Shown here piece by piece: positions 54,223-63,498 of a stretch of 64,000 bases of DNA. The DNA comes from Mucilaginibacter sp. (GTDB lineage Bacteria; Bacteroidota; Bacteroidia; Sphingobacteriales; Sphingobacteriaceae), in NCBI GenBank assembly GCA_028288025.1, contig JAQBOM010000003.1, positions 62,001 to 126,000 on the forward strand. The letters run 5' to 3'. The position numbers and the translations under genes are program-made. Position 1 is the stretch's first letter, and every line of letters begins with the position of its first letter. The notes beneath the pieces were generated by a model that made no database searches, was not told where the DNA came from, and saw only the letters and a list, made by a program, of their open reading frames with translations.

Positions 54223-56142
54223 CTACGCGTAAGCCTTTATAAGCGGAAGGTTAAAGTAAAAGGTAGTACCTTTGCCAGCGGTGGACTTTACGCTGAGTTT
54301 ACCGCCGTTGAGTTCAACTAGTTCTTTACATAGCAGTAAGCCGATACCGGCACCCGTTTCGCCGGACGTACCCGAATGAGAGAAGTGTGTATTTATATAA
54401 AACAGCTTTTGAATTTCTTCCGGCGTCATTCCTTTCCCTTTGTCTTTCACGCTTATTATCAGTCCATTGTTTTCAACAACCGTAGCTAAGGTAATGCAGC
54501 CATTTTCGCTTGTAAATTTTATAGCGTTGCTAATCAGGTTGCGCAATACAACTTTTATATGATTTTCGTCAGCCAATACCGCCTGCCCCGGAAATGCGCG
54601 GTTTATAAATTCGATATTTTTCATTTGCAGCGCGTGTGTAAATGTCTGCTCCATTTCAACACCCAGCAAAAATATATCCACGTTTGACGAATTAATGCTA
54701 CGACCTTTTATCTGGTTTCCGGCCCATGCCAGCAAATTTGAAAGCGTTAATTCGGCCCCTTTCACAATTGAGTTAATATCTTTCATTAAAGCCCGCACTT
54801 CTGACGCCGATAATTGATTTGTCCCAAATAGTTCGGTTATGTTACTAAGGTTGGCAATAGGCGTAGTTAAATCGTGCCCTATTACCGTCAATAACCTGTC
54901 TTTAAGATCATTCACCTTTTGCAGGTTAACCGCCTGCGCTTCTATCAATTGTTTTTGATCCAGGAGGGCTTTATGCTGCAACTGCAATTTATTACTGAGC
55001 GTTTGCTTGTGCTTATACAAATAAAACGTGGCCGACAGTATAATAACTAAAGCAATCAATGATACAACCAGGATTAAGATCAATGATTGCTGTGATTTGA
55101 TCTTGGCCTTGTTATCCCGATCTTTAACTTCCATCAACGAAATGTCGTTCAGCCGGGAATTAAGTGAAAAGTAATTTTGAATAAGCTGCGTGCTTTTTAA
55201 TTTTCCGGCTGTTATTAAGCTGTCCTGTATGGTATTGTACTTCCTTTGGTAAGCAAGCGCCCGTTTCAAATCTTTTTTTTGTTCAAAACTATTTATAAGC
55301 GCTCTGTAAGCCTCGCTCCTGATATCGGCAAATCCAGCACTGCCGGCAAGGGCGATCGCTCTTTGGGCATAATCAATTGCATGATCAAATTTCCCGAACC
55401 TGTTATTAATTACCGCATACTCAGCAAGCGTTTTAGCTCCTAAACGTTTGTTGTTCATAGCTAAGCTCATTTTATAAGCCGTATCATCATAGGCCAGTGC
55501 GGCAGTGTAATTTTTTTTACTTGCGTAGATAGCGCCCAAGCGCCCATATAAAATGGCAATATTTCGTTTATAACCCATGAATCTATTCAACCGCAGCGCC
55601 TCCGTTGCATCAGCGACTGCCAGGTTATAGTTTTTCAGCACACAATAAACGTATGATCGCTCGCTATAAACTTCGGCCCTTGTGACTATATCTGAGCCGA
55701 CAAAATGCAGAGCCGTGTGCAAGTTGGCAAGGGCGAGCTTATAGTTTTTAAGGTCGGCATAGGAGCGGCCGATAGCCCTGTAACAGTCGGCCAGGTCAAG
55801 CGGCTTGCTTTTCGGCAAATAAGTTAAAGCGGAATTGAGATAAAATAAGCTTACAGGATAATAAGATTGCGACCAATATACATGCCCGATATTTAAAAAA
55901 CTGCGGCCTTTTCCTAAAGCATAATTATTCTTTTCGGCAAGCAGCAGGGCGGTTTCAGCTATTTTAAGGGCAGAGTCAGGCGAACTGAGATAAATAGAAC
56001 CGGCCTTTTCATTTAAACGGTCAATTTTTGCCCGCACCACTGCGGAGCTTTTAGGCGGAACAGTTTTGGGGGTGACCGTTTGCGCATAAGAAGTTCTGAA
56101 TAATAATATCAATATAATCAGGGAAAATCGCATTGATTTCAA
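54223..56142 (-). CDS. TPR-containing sensor histidine kinase
   Basis: A 639-residue protein with an N-terminal signal (SLIILILLFRTSYA), about six TPR units (residues 70-320; examples AIARSYADLKNYKLALANLH-like and AALAYDDTAYKMSLAMNN), and a span near 350-375. A coiled linker is followed by the phospho-acceptor His423 in LLTVIGHDLTTPIANL. The HATPase_c domain has NLISNAIKFTSENG and GAGIGLLLCKELVE. The TPR part faces the periplasm. No receiver or response regulator is adjacent, so its partner is elsewhere. Confidence 0.92.
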   Translation of the reverse strand: MKSMRFSLIILILLFRTSYAQTVTPKTVPPKSSAVVRAKIDRLNEKAGSIYLSSPDSALKIAETALLLAEKNNYALGKGRSFLNIGHVYWSQSYYPVSLFYLNSALTYLPKSKPLDLADCYRAIGRSYADLKNYKLALANLHTALHFVGSDIVTRAEVYSERSYVYCVLKNYNLAVADATEALRLNRFMGYKRNIAILYGRLGAIYASKKNYTAALAYDDTAYKMSLAMNNKRLGAKTLAEYAVINNRFGKFDHAIDYAQRAIALAGSAGFADIRSEAYRALINSFEQKKDLKRALAYQRKYNTIQDSLITAGKLKSTQLIQNYFSLNSRLNDISLMEVKDRDNKAKIKSQQSLILILVVSLIALVIILSATFYLYKHKQTLSNKLQLQHKALLDQKQLIEAQAVNLQKVNDLKDRLLTVIGHDLTTPIANLSNITELFGTNQLSASEVRALMKDINSIVKGAELTLSNLLAWAGNQIKGRSINSSNVDIFLLGVEMEQTFTHALQMKNIEFINRAFPGQAVLADENHIKVVLRNLISNAIKFTSENGCITLATVVENNGLIISVKDKGKGMTPEEIQKLFYINTHFSHSGTSGETGAGIGLLLCKELVELNGGKLSVKSTAGKGTTFYFNLPLIKAYA

Positions 56143-56365
56143 TACAACAAGGTAAGAATAAAATTTTGGATTTAAATAGAATTAATTGATTTAGTGGACC
56201 TTAAATTCACTTATTATAATATTGACAGTCATAAATGGGCTGCGCGGCTCCTATAAACAACTACATGAGGCCTTATATTATTCAGGTATAGATTAGCAGT
56301 CGGGGGATTGAAATTTATTTTAAATTTGATCTCACTTACTTTATATTGGCAAAAACTTAAATTCT

Positions 56366-57055
56366 GTGAAAAATATTTTCCTTTTATTTATTTGCTTTTT
56401 TTATTTAGCGAACGGTTTTTCGCAGGAGACAATTGAACGAAAAAACAGGCTGACCGATTCGGTTATTGAAAGATTTTACGTGCTAAAATCAGATAAGGAT
56501 ATCCGGGAAGGGCCGTATAAAGCCTTTTTTAAACGCAAAACCTTAATCGCGAGCGGAAATTATACCAAAGGAAAAAAAACCGGCATATGGCAATTTTTCA
56601 ATACACAGGGCATTTTAGTTCAAAAATTTGATTATAATACTAACAATTTTACATTCGAGTCGGCCTATGACACCATGAACGATGTGCGTTATCTTTTTGA
56701 TGCAAAACCGCAAAAGGGCGACACTATTACCAGGCCTTTAAAACCAGGCGGCGTTTATTATGGCTATATCCCATACCTAAAATTATTTCGGTTGCCGTTT
56801 GATTCGTATGGCATAAACACCGATGCCTTTGATGCCGATATAGAATTATTGGTGAGCCCCCTGGGAAGGCTGGCCGAATATAAAGTTCATTTGACTTCAG
56901 GATGGTATCAATATGATCATACTGTCACGATGGATGTTCACCTGCTAAACGAAGAAGATCAGATGTTTATGCCGGCCACCCTTAATAGTAAGCCTATTAT
57001 ATCACGGATCATTATAAAATGCTTTGTTACCAGTGAAGGGCTGGACTTTAATTGA
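56366..57055 (+). CDS. Secreted MORN-like repeat protein
   Basis: A 229-residue protein with signal peptide LLFICFFYLANGFSQ. Residues 45-90 hold MORN-like YwqK-type repeats (EGPYKAFFKRKTLIASGNYT, KGKKTGIWQFFNTQGILVQ), followed by an unrecognised C-terminal half rich in beta-strand patterns. The start codon is GTG at 56366, in frame with the signal peptide. It stands between divergent and convergent neighbours, so it is probably monocistronic. The function is unknown. Confidence 0.8.
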   Translation: MKNIFLLFICFFYLANGFSQETIERKNRLTDSVIERFYVLKSDKDIREGPYKAFFKRKTLIASGNYTKGKKTGIWQFFNTQGILVQKFDYNTNNFTFESAYDTMNDVRYLFDAKPQKGDTITRPLKPGGVYYGYIPYLKLFRLPFDSYGINTDAFDADIELLVSPLGRLAEYKVHLTSGWYQYDHTVTMDVHLLNEEDQMFMPATLNSKPIISRIIIKCFVTSEGLDFN

Positions 57056-57067
57056 CAAATGACTGCA

Positions 57068-57110
57068 ATAAAAAGCCCCTCCGTTTAGCTAATATTAAAC
57101 GAAGAGGCGC
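57068..57110 (-). terminator. Rho-independent terminator after slyD
   Basis: Stem CGTTTA/TAAACG plus CCTC/GAGG across a 2-nt bulge, arms about 57075-57087 and 57096-57110. On the minus strand the hairpin is followed by CTTTTTATT. Confidence 0.75.
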
Positions 57111-57134
57111 TGAAAATTTCCTTCCTGGTATTAG

Positions 57135-57635
57135 TTAGTGATGGTGATGACCATCGGGGCCGTGCGCATGGCCGTGTGATAGTTCTTCGGGTGTAGCGGG
57201 GCGAACATTTAAAATATTTCCTTTAAAATGCAGCTGCTGGCCGGCCATTGGGTGGTTAAGGTCGACAATCACCGAATCTTCGGCGACCGATACAACCTGT
57301 CCCTGGAAACGGTTGCCATTATTATCCTGCAAGGGTAGCACGCTGCCTATCTCGGGCACCTCTGTGCCATTAAACATTTCCTTAGGTAAATTGGCTACCG
57401 CTTCCTCATCGTAGTTGCCATAAGCGTCTTCGGCAGCCAGGCGAAATTCGTAAGCGTCGCCCGTTGAGAGGTCGCTTAAATTTTCCTCGAATTTGGGAAG
57501 CATTTGTCCCGCTCCGTATAAAAAGGTAAGTGGTTGTTCTTCGGTTGCGCTTTCCTGTAAAGCTTCAGAACCGTCTTCCTGGTCAACATACAAATCGTAC
57601 GTTAATGACACTACATGCTGGGGTTTAATTTTCAT
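57135..57635 (-). CDS. slyD: SlyD-like FKBP peptidyl-prolyl isomerase
   Basis: A 166-residue protein of FKBP fold: VSLTYDLYVDQEDGSEALQE, LTFLYGAGQMLPKFEENLSD, an insert-in-flap domain (residues 65-125) and VIVDLNHPMAGQQLHFKGNI. The C-terminus has HGHAHGPDGHHHH, a short metal-binding His tail like that of SlyD. It should isomerise proline bonds and bind Ni or Zn. The tail is shorter than in Escherichia coli SlyD but clearly of the same kind. Confidence 0.92.
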   Translation of the reverse strand: MKIKPQHVVSLTYDLYVDQEDGSEALQESATEEQPLTFLYGAGQMLPKFEENLSDLSTGDAYEFRLAAEDAYGNYDEEAVANLPKEMFNGTEVPEIGSVLPLQDNNGNRFQGQVVSVAEDSVIVDLNHPMAGQQLHFKGNILNVRPATPEELSHGHAHGPDGHHHH

Positions 57636-57690
57636 GGTAAATGGTGTTTTGTTGTTAATTTATGCAGCGGAACTCATGAGGAATCGCTGT

Positions 57691-59739
57691 TCAGAGCTGG
57701 ATTTGTTTTAAAGCATCAACAATATTATTAACCGGCAAACCGCAAGTTTTATTCTTACAAATAAAAATCTGTGTAGCAGACGTAAACTTATCCTGCAGCA
57801 AAGGTAAACTTCCTTGTTTACCGCCCAACATAATTTTGTTGGGGATATAATTATTTTCAATTTCCTTACGGCGATCTTCGGCGTTGGCCCCTGTGACGGC
57901 GATCTCGTAAGTGCCGAAAACCTCCTCTATCAGTAACATTATCCAGTTAGAATAAGCCGATCCATATTTAGCGAGGTGCGGTAAAATATTGCGCAATAAC
58001 TGCGCCGATATTTCTAAAAATGATTCTTCATCATACAACAGTCCCAATTTTTTCAGGTTGCGTGCCATTACCGAATTTGATGCCGGGGTAACGCCGTCCA
58101 TAATTTCCGATTTCCTGGCGATCAATTGTTCGTCGTCATCGGCAATAAAAAAGAAAATGCCGCCTTCTTCATCATAATAATGCACGATGGCCTGTTCGGT
58201 AAGTGTTTTTGCGTGGGCGAGCCATTGCTCATCAAAGGTCACCTCGTACAACGTTATAAAGGCGTCGATAATGTTAGCGTAGTCATCTAAAAAGGCTATT
58301 GCCTCACCCTGGCCCTCTCTCCGAAATAGTCCGGAGTCCTTCGGACCAAAGGAAAGAGAGCTTTTATAGATGCGGGCTATCCGCCCGGTGCTACTTATCA
58401 GTTTATTTGCAATAAAACCCGCATTTTTTGAAGCTGTGTCCAGGTACTCCGGTTTATTAAAAGCGCGGTAAGCATCGCACAGTCCTTTGAGCATTAAGCC
58501 GTTCCACGAGGCGAGTATTTTATTATCGAGGCCGGGGCGAACCCGATGGCTGCGGGCTTCAAACACTTTTTGGCGGGTAGCTTCGATTTTTTCAAGAAGT
58601 TGCCCTACCGGCAAACCTAATTTATGAGCCAGGCCGGTGTCACTTTCCCTGCGGAACAGGACATTGCTATGTTCTTCTTCCCAATTGCCTTCATCGGTAA
58701 TGTGGTAATAAATACAAAACAACTCAGCGTCATCTCCTAAAATCGATTCTATTTCGGCTTTTGTAAAAATATAAAACTTGCCTTCAACGCCCTCACTGTC
58801 AGCATCCAGCGCCGAGTAGAAGCCAAATTCAGGCGAGGTTAATTCCCGTAAGGAAAAAGTTATAATTTCATCTGTAATTTTTTCATAAAGCGGGTCGGGG
58901 TTCCAGGTATAGGCTTCCGCATACAGGCTGATGAGCTGGGCATTATCATACAGCATTTTTTCGAAATGCGGCACATGCCAGTGGCCGTCAACCGAATACC
59001 GGGCAAACCCGCCGCCGATATGGTCGTAAATGCCGCCGAAAGCCATTTTGTTCAGGGTTAATTTGACAGCGTTGGCAACGGCTTCATCTTTTGCTAAATG
59101 GGCATACCGCACCAGGCAATGCCAGTTATTCGGCATCGGGAATTTAGGCGCCGAGCCCATCCCCCCCTCATTTTTATCAAAATATTTTTTCCAGTTGTTA
59201 ATAATTAGCTCAAGGTCGGTGCGGCTGTACCGGGGCTGCTCTTTAACCAGGTCAACAGACTCATATTGCTGTATACCTTCGGTGAGCCGCTTTGCGTATT
59301 CTTCTGCCTCGTCCGGTTTTTGTTTATAAAAATCTGCGAGACTGAACAACAGGCTCGTCCAATCGTTTTTGCGAAAATAAGTCCCACCATAAATGGGCCG
59401 CTGATCGGGCAGGCAAATGCAGTTGAGGGGCCATCCTCCCCGGCCGCTCATGAGCTGGACGGCGCTCATGTAAACCTGGTCAACGTCGGGCCGCTCTTCC
59501 CGGTCCACCTTGATGCAGACAAAATATTCGTTCATCACGGCGGCCACCTGTTCGTCCTCAAAGCTCTCGTGTTCCATTACGTGGCACCAATGGCAAGCCG
59601 AGTAACCGATGCTCACCAAAATCAGCTTGTTTTCATCCTTCGCTTTTTGCAGTGCTTCGGTGCCCCAGGGATACCAGTTTACCGGGTTATTGGCATGCTG
59701 CAGCAGGTATGGAGAAGTGGAATTGGCGAGGTGATTCAT
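57691..59739 (-). CDS. DUF255/thioredoxin-fold protein (YyaL-like) with repeat insertion
   Basis: A 682-residue protein. The N-terminal thioredoxin-like domain has CHWC at residues 49-52 ([14 protein letters not shown]), and an (alpha/alpha)6 barrel follows ([24 protein letters not shown] sequences around 260). It is a member of the YyaL/spermatogenesis-associated-20 group, function not firmly known. Residues 460-480 ([12 protein letters not shown], then FRREGQGEA) have an unusual, repeat-derived look and are encoded by a palindromic element (58301-58364). The flanking [11 protein letters not shown] and [14 protein letters not shown] are family-like, so the insertion is in frame and tolerated. 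Confidence 0.9.
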   Translation of the reverse strand: MNHLANSTSPYLLQHANNPVNWYPWGTEALQKAKDENKLILVSIGYSACHWCHVMEHESFEDEQVAAVMNEYFVCIKVDREERPDVDQVYMSAVQLMSGRGGWPLNCICLPDQRPIYGGTYFRKNDWTSLLFSLADFYKQKPDEAEEYAKRLTEGIQQYESVDLVKEQPRYSRTDLELIINNWKKYFDKNEGGMGSAPKFPMPNNWHCLVRYAHLAKDEAVANAVKLTLNKMAFGGIYDHIGGGFARYSVDGHWHVPHFEKMLYDNAQLISLYAEAYTWNPDPLYEKITDEIITFSLRELTSPEFGFYSALDADSEGVEGKFYIFTKAEIESILGDDAELFCIYYHITDEGNWEEEHSNVLFRRESDTGLAHKLGLPVGQLLEKIEATRQKVFEARSHRVRPGLDNKILASWNGLMLKGLCDAYRAFNKPEYLDTASKNAGFIANKLISSTGRIARIYKSSLSFGPKDSGLFRREGQGEAIAFLDDYANIIDAFITLYEVTFDEQWLAHAKTLTEQAIVHYYDEEGGIFFFIADDDEQLIARKSEIMDGVTPASNSVMARNLKKLGLLYDEESFLEISAQLLRNILPHLAKYGSAYSNWIMLLIEEVFGTYEIAVTGANAEDRRKEIENNYIPNKIMLGGKQGSLPLLQDKFTSATQIFICKNKTCGLPVNNIVDALKQIQL
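58301..58364 (-). repeat. Palindromic repeat inside the DUF255 gene
   Basis: On the coding strand: AAAGCTCTCTTTCC, an inner hairpin GTCCGAAGGACTCCGGAC, CGGAGAGAGGG, then GGGTGAGGC. The outer CTCTCT and AGAGAG arms and the nested inner stem give it the same outline as the intergenic copy at 45543-45604. It occupies 21 codons in frame (residues 460-480) of the DUF255 gene. Confidence 0.72.
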
Positions 59740-59869
59740 GATAAATTATTGCGACGCAAATTTGCGAATATTATGGGCAATTAATATATCAATTGGGGAA
59801 AGAAAAGGTTTAGTTTGACTCCTCAATTGGTTCGTATTTTGTAAATTATCAAATTCATAAATAATTGGC

Positions 59870-59888
59870 TAATTTGGCCGCCAAATTA
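59870..59888. promoter_or_regulatory. Perfect inverted repeat just before the M1 peptidase start
   Basis: TAATTTGGC-C-GCCAAATTA, 9-bp arms with a 1-bp centre, ends 5 bp before the ATG at 59894. It may be an operator or a translation-controlling hairpin. Confidence 0.45.
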
Positions 59889-59893
59889 TTATA

Positions 59894-61867
59894 ATGAAAA
59901 TACGTCATCTCAAATTAAACTATTTACCCGGCATACTGGGTTTACTCCTGGTAACCGCAACCGCGTCGGCGCAAACCGCTGCTGACTCTATAAAGTACAA
60001 CCATAACGAAGTATTCGGGCCGATCACATGGCCTGTAACATCCGGCGATACCCGCTCAGCCAATGGCCATCCGGGACAGCATTACTGGCAAAACCGTGCC
60101 GACTATCTCATTAAAGCATCGCTTAACGAAGGCGCACAGGACACTACCGTTACCGGCGATGTGACTATATCGTACACCAACAACAGCCCCGATAACCTTG
60201 ATCATTTATGGTTACAACTCGATCAAAACTTGTTCAGGCCTGACTCGCGCGGTGCAGCTACCGTTCCTATCGGCGGCGACCGTTTTGACGTTAAAGGGTT
60301 TAGCCGTGGCGGTTATCGCATTGAATCAGTTTCGGTTACCTACAAAGGACAAACTTATAAGGTTGACCCGGTAATCACCGATGCACGTATGCAGCTGCGC
60401 CTGAAAACGCCAATGGGCGCAAAAGGCGAAAAAATACAAGTGCGCGTAAATTATAGCTTTTCTATACCCTTCTACGGTGCTGACCGTATGGGCCGCAAAA
60501 AATTTAAAGACGGCGTTGTTTATGAAATTGCCCAATGGTATCCCCGCATGTGCGTTTATGACGATGTTGAAGGCTGGAACACCTTGCCGTATATGGGACT
60601 GGGCGAGTTTTACTGTGACTATGGCGACTTTGATTATTATATAACTGCCCCGGCCGGTATGACAGTTGTTGGCTCGGGCGACCTGCAAAACGGCGCACAG
60701 GTGCTAACCGCTACCCAGCAAAGCCGGTTAGCAGAAGCACGCAACAGCGACAAGACAGTTATGATCATTAAACCCAATGAGGTTGGCGAGCCTGCTACCC
60801 ATCCGTTCAAAGGGTCTTTAACCTGGCATTTTAAGATGCTGAATACGCGCGATGTATCATGGGCAGCGTCAAAAGCTTTTATATGGGATGCCGCACGGGT
60901 TAATCTTCCGTCCGGCCGTAAGGGCATCGCGATGAGCACTTACCCGGCAGAAAGCGCCGGCAATGATTCGTGGGGACGGTCGACCGAATACCTGAAAAAT
61001 AGCATCGAAATTTATTCGAAAGAATACTTTGAATATCCATGGAATTCAGCTGTGAATGTATCGGGTGTTGCATTGGGTATGGAGTACCCCGGTATTATTT
61101 TCTGTTTGAGCAATTTAAAGAATGGCGGCCTTTGGGGTGATGTGACACACGAAATTGGCCACAACTGGTTCCCGATGATCGTTGGCTCAAATGAGCGCAA
61201 ATACATGTGGATGGATGAGGGTTTTAACACTTTCATCAATGAATATTCGACCGAGAAGTTTAACAACGGTGAATATTTTAACGCCAAAAACAGGAACGCG
61301 CCGGGAATAGCGCAAATGATGAAAAGAGAAAAAGATCCGTTGATGGTTGCCCCTGAAGCACAAAATGAATACGGCCAGTATTATGTTAAGACCGCCTTAG
61401 GTTTAGATATGCTGCGCAATGTGGTGCTCGGTCCCGACCGCTTTGATTACGCTTTCCATGAGTATATCAAGCATTGGGCGTTTAAACACCCATTGCCTTA
61501 TGACTTTTTCCGTACGATGAACGACGCGGCCGGCGAAGACCTGAACTGGTTCTTTCAGCCCTGGTTCTTCACTACCTGGAAACTCGACCAAGCTGTACAA
61601 TCGGTAAAATACAAGAACGATGATGCAGTAAATGGTGCCCTTATCACGCTGGTTAACAAGGAAAAAATGGCCATGCCGGTGGATCTGAAGATCACCCAGG
61701 CCAACGGAAAAACCGAAACCCTGCACCTGCCTGTAAATATATGGCAGCGCGGCGGTACCTGGACATTTTTATACCCTTCAACCTCGGCCATCCAATCTAT
61801 TGAACTTGATCCCGACAGGCAATTGCCTGACGCAGACAGGAACAATAATGTTTGGAACGGGAAGTAA
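59894..61867 (+). CDS. M1-family zinc aminopeptidase (secreted)
   Basis: A 657-residue protein with a signal peptide ([13 protein letters not shown]). The catalytic zinc motif is H419-E420-x-x-H423 (HEIGHNWFP) with Glu442 in MWMDEGFN, HExxHx18E. The GxMEN-like exopeptidase motif reads VALGMEYPG, lacking the Asn. The N-terminal beta-domain ([14 protein letters not shown]) precedes it. It should cleave N-terminal residues from peptides in the periplasm or outside. It is followed by a strong terminator. Confidence 0.92.
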   Translation: MKIRHLKLNYLPGILGLLLVTATASAQTAADSIKYNHNEVFGPITWPVTSGDTRSANGHPGQHYWQNRADYLIKASLNEGAQDTTVTGDVTISYTNNSPDNLDHLWLQLDQNLFRPDSRGAATVPIGGDRFDVKGFSRGGYRIESVSVTYKGQTYKVDPVITDARMQLRLKTPMGAKGEKIQVRVNYSFSIPFYGADRMGRKKFKDGVVYEIAQWYPRMCVYDDVEGWNTLPYMGLGEFYCDYGDFDYYITAPAGMTVVGSGDLQNGAQVLTATQQSRLAEARNSDKTVMIIKPNEVGEPATHPFKGSLTWHFKMLNTRDVSWAASKAFIWDAARVNLPSGRKGIAMSTYPAESAGNDSWGRSTEYLKNSIEIYSKEYFEYPWNSAVNVSGVALGMEYPGIIFCLSNLKNGGLWGDVTHEIGHNWFPMIVGSNERKYMWMDEGFNTFINEYSTEKFNNGEYFNAKNRNAPGIAQMMKREKDPLMVAPEAQNEYGQYYVKTALGLDMLRNVVLGPDRFDYAFHEYIKHWAFKHPLPYDFFRTMNDAAGEDLNWFFQPWFFTTWKLDQAVQSVKYKNDDAVNGALITLVNKEKMAMPVDLKITQANGKTETLHLPVNIWQRGGTWTFLYPSTSAIQSIELDPDRQLPDADRNNNVWNGK

Positions 61868-61918
61868 GGTAAAGGTGAAAGGATTTCGAATTTCGGAATT
61901 ATTTTAATGTAAATATTT

Positions 61919-61960
61919 AAAAAGACCTGTTTTGAGAAGAGCAGGTCTTTTTTCTTTAAT
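61919..61960 (+). terminator. Rho-independent terminator after the M1 peptidase
   Basis: An 11-bp perfect stem, AAAAAGACCTG (61919-61929) and CAGGTCTTTTT (61942-61952), is followed by more T residues on the plus strand. Confidence 0.9.
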
Positions 61961-61988
61961 ATTGTATCCCCCCATATCATTATAAACC

Positions 61989-63407
61989 ATGTACCGTCAT
62001 TTATTCATTTTTTCTATTTTATGCTTGGTTGCCATTAATTTGCTAGCACAGCGATCGCCGAAGCATACTAACAATAACCGGAATACAATTGCGCCCGTCG
62101 GCATCGTCAAAAATATTTCAGATTCTGTACTGCTCGATATTGTTCAGCGGCAAACCTTCCGCTACTTCTGGAATTTTGCACACCCGCTAAGCGGCCTGGC
62201 AAGAGAACGAGACAATACAGTAAGGGCGAATTATTATTGGGATTATATTAACGAAGCTGATGATGTGCCGAATTTCAGTAAAGGCACGTTTGGACCTGAA
62301 GCATGTGCCATTGGGGGAACCGGATTTGGGATCCTATCCACTATCGTGGCCGTTAACCGCGGATGGATAGGCCGCGATACGGCGTTAAAGCGTTTGGTAA
62401 AGATCGTTGATTTTTTAATGAAGGCAGACTGCTTTCACGGTATTTATCCTCATTTCATGAACGGGACAACCGGAAAAACGATACCTTTTGGCAGACTGGA
62501 TGATGGGGCGGATATAGTGGAGACGTCCTATCTTTTTATGGGGTTATTGAGCGCAAGGGAGTATTTCAATCACGATACACCTTTAGAAAAATATTTCAGG
62601 AACCGTGTTAATGAAATGTGGCGTGATGCCGACTGGAACTGGCACAGCAAAGGAGGTGACAAGCTGCTGTATTGGCACTGGAGCCCGGGCAATGATTTTG
62701 ACATGAACTTCCCGGTATTTGGATATGATGAGGCGCTGATAACTTATATCGTCGCGGCATCTTCAGCAACACACCCGATATCGAAAGAACTATACGAAAA
62801 CTCATGGGTAAAAGGCAACGGCTGGAAAAATGGAAAAACCTATTACGGCTTTAAATTGCCTTTGGGAAACTATGACAAAGGCGGGCCTTTGTTTTTTGAA
62901 CAGTACACCTATCTGGGCATCAACCCGAACGGGCTGAAAGATGACAATGGAATTGATTACGCGGAGCAAACAAAAAACCATACCCTGATTAACCGCGCTT
63001 ACTGCATTGAAAATCCTAAAAAATTTAAAGGATATGGCCCAAACTGCTGGGGTCTTACCGCGGGCGACAGCTATAAAGGCTATGTGGCCCATTGTCCGGA
63101 AGATGACCGGGGAGTAATACAACCCACTGCCGCATTGTCGTCGTTTCCCTATACGCCGGAATATTCTATGCAGGCCCTGAAGTATTTTTATTATGATTTG
63201 GGTGATAAAATATGGGGGCAGTATGGTTTTGCAGATGGGTTTAGTGAAACCAATAACTGGTATGCAAAAACGCATCTGGCTATTGACCAGGGGCCGATAG
63301 TTGTCATGATAGAAAATTACCGTAGCGGGCTCATATGGAAGTTGTTTATGGGCTGCCCCGAGATAAGCCGCGGTTTGACGAAGTTAGGGTTCAGCGTATT
63401 AAAATAA
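61989..63407 (+). CDS. Secreted PF10091 glucoamylase-like protein
   Basis: A 472-residue protein with a signal peptide (LFIFSILCLVAINLLAQRS). It has the (alpha/alpha)6-type fold of the PF10091 family: FRYFWNFAHPLSGLARERD, TGFGILSTIVAVNRGWIGRD, DADWNWHSKGGDKLLYWHWS, FPVFGYDEALITYIVAASSA and NGWKNGKTYYGFKLPLGNYD. Members act on beta-1,2-glucan or other glucans; several acidic residues are conserved, but the substrate here is unknown. It ends near the UvrD gene, separated by a heptamer spacer. Confidence 0.88.
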   Translation: MYRHLFIFSILCLVAINLLAQRSPKHTNNNRNTIAPVGIVKNISDSVLLDIVQRQTFRYFWNFAHPLSGLARERDNTVRANYYWDYINEADDVPNFSKGTFGPEACAIGGTGFGILSTIVAVNRGWIGRDTALKRLVKIVDFLMKADCFHGIYPHFMNGTTGKTIPFGRLDDGADIVETSYLFMGLLSAREYFNHDTPLEKYFRNRVNEMWRDADWNWHSKGGDKLLYWHWSPGNDFDMNFPVFGYDEALITYIVAASSATHPISKELYENSWVKGNGWKNGKTYYGFKLPLGNYDKGGPLFFEQYTYLGINPNGLKDDNGIDYAEQTKNHTLINRAYCIENPKKFKGYGPNCWGLTAGDSYKGYVAHCPEDDRGVIQPTAALSSFPYTPEYSMQALKYFYYDLGDKIWGQYGFADGFSETNNWYAKTHLAIDQGPIVVMIENYRSGLIWKLFMGCPEISRGLTKLGFSVLK

Positions 63408-63410
63408 ATT

Positions 63411-63446
63411 CGAAACCGAACTTCCGAAATCCAAAATCGAACTTCC
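63411..63446. repeat. Heptamer array upstream of the UvrD/PcrA gene
   Basis: CGAAACC, GAACTTC, CGAAATC, CAAAATC, GAACTTC: five heptamers with shared CGAA/AATC words, between the PF10091 stop and the helicase start. Confidence 0.75.
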
Positions 63447-63498
63447 TGCTTTCGCTCCAAAACCTTAATTTCGCCCTGACAGAAAAGAGGAAAAAGAT

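Noticed and set aside
59755..59766. 12-bp palindrome CGCAAATTTGCG near the DUF255 start
   Set aside because: Short and AT-centred; it may be chance, and no second copy or spacing signal supports it.
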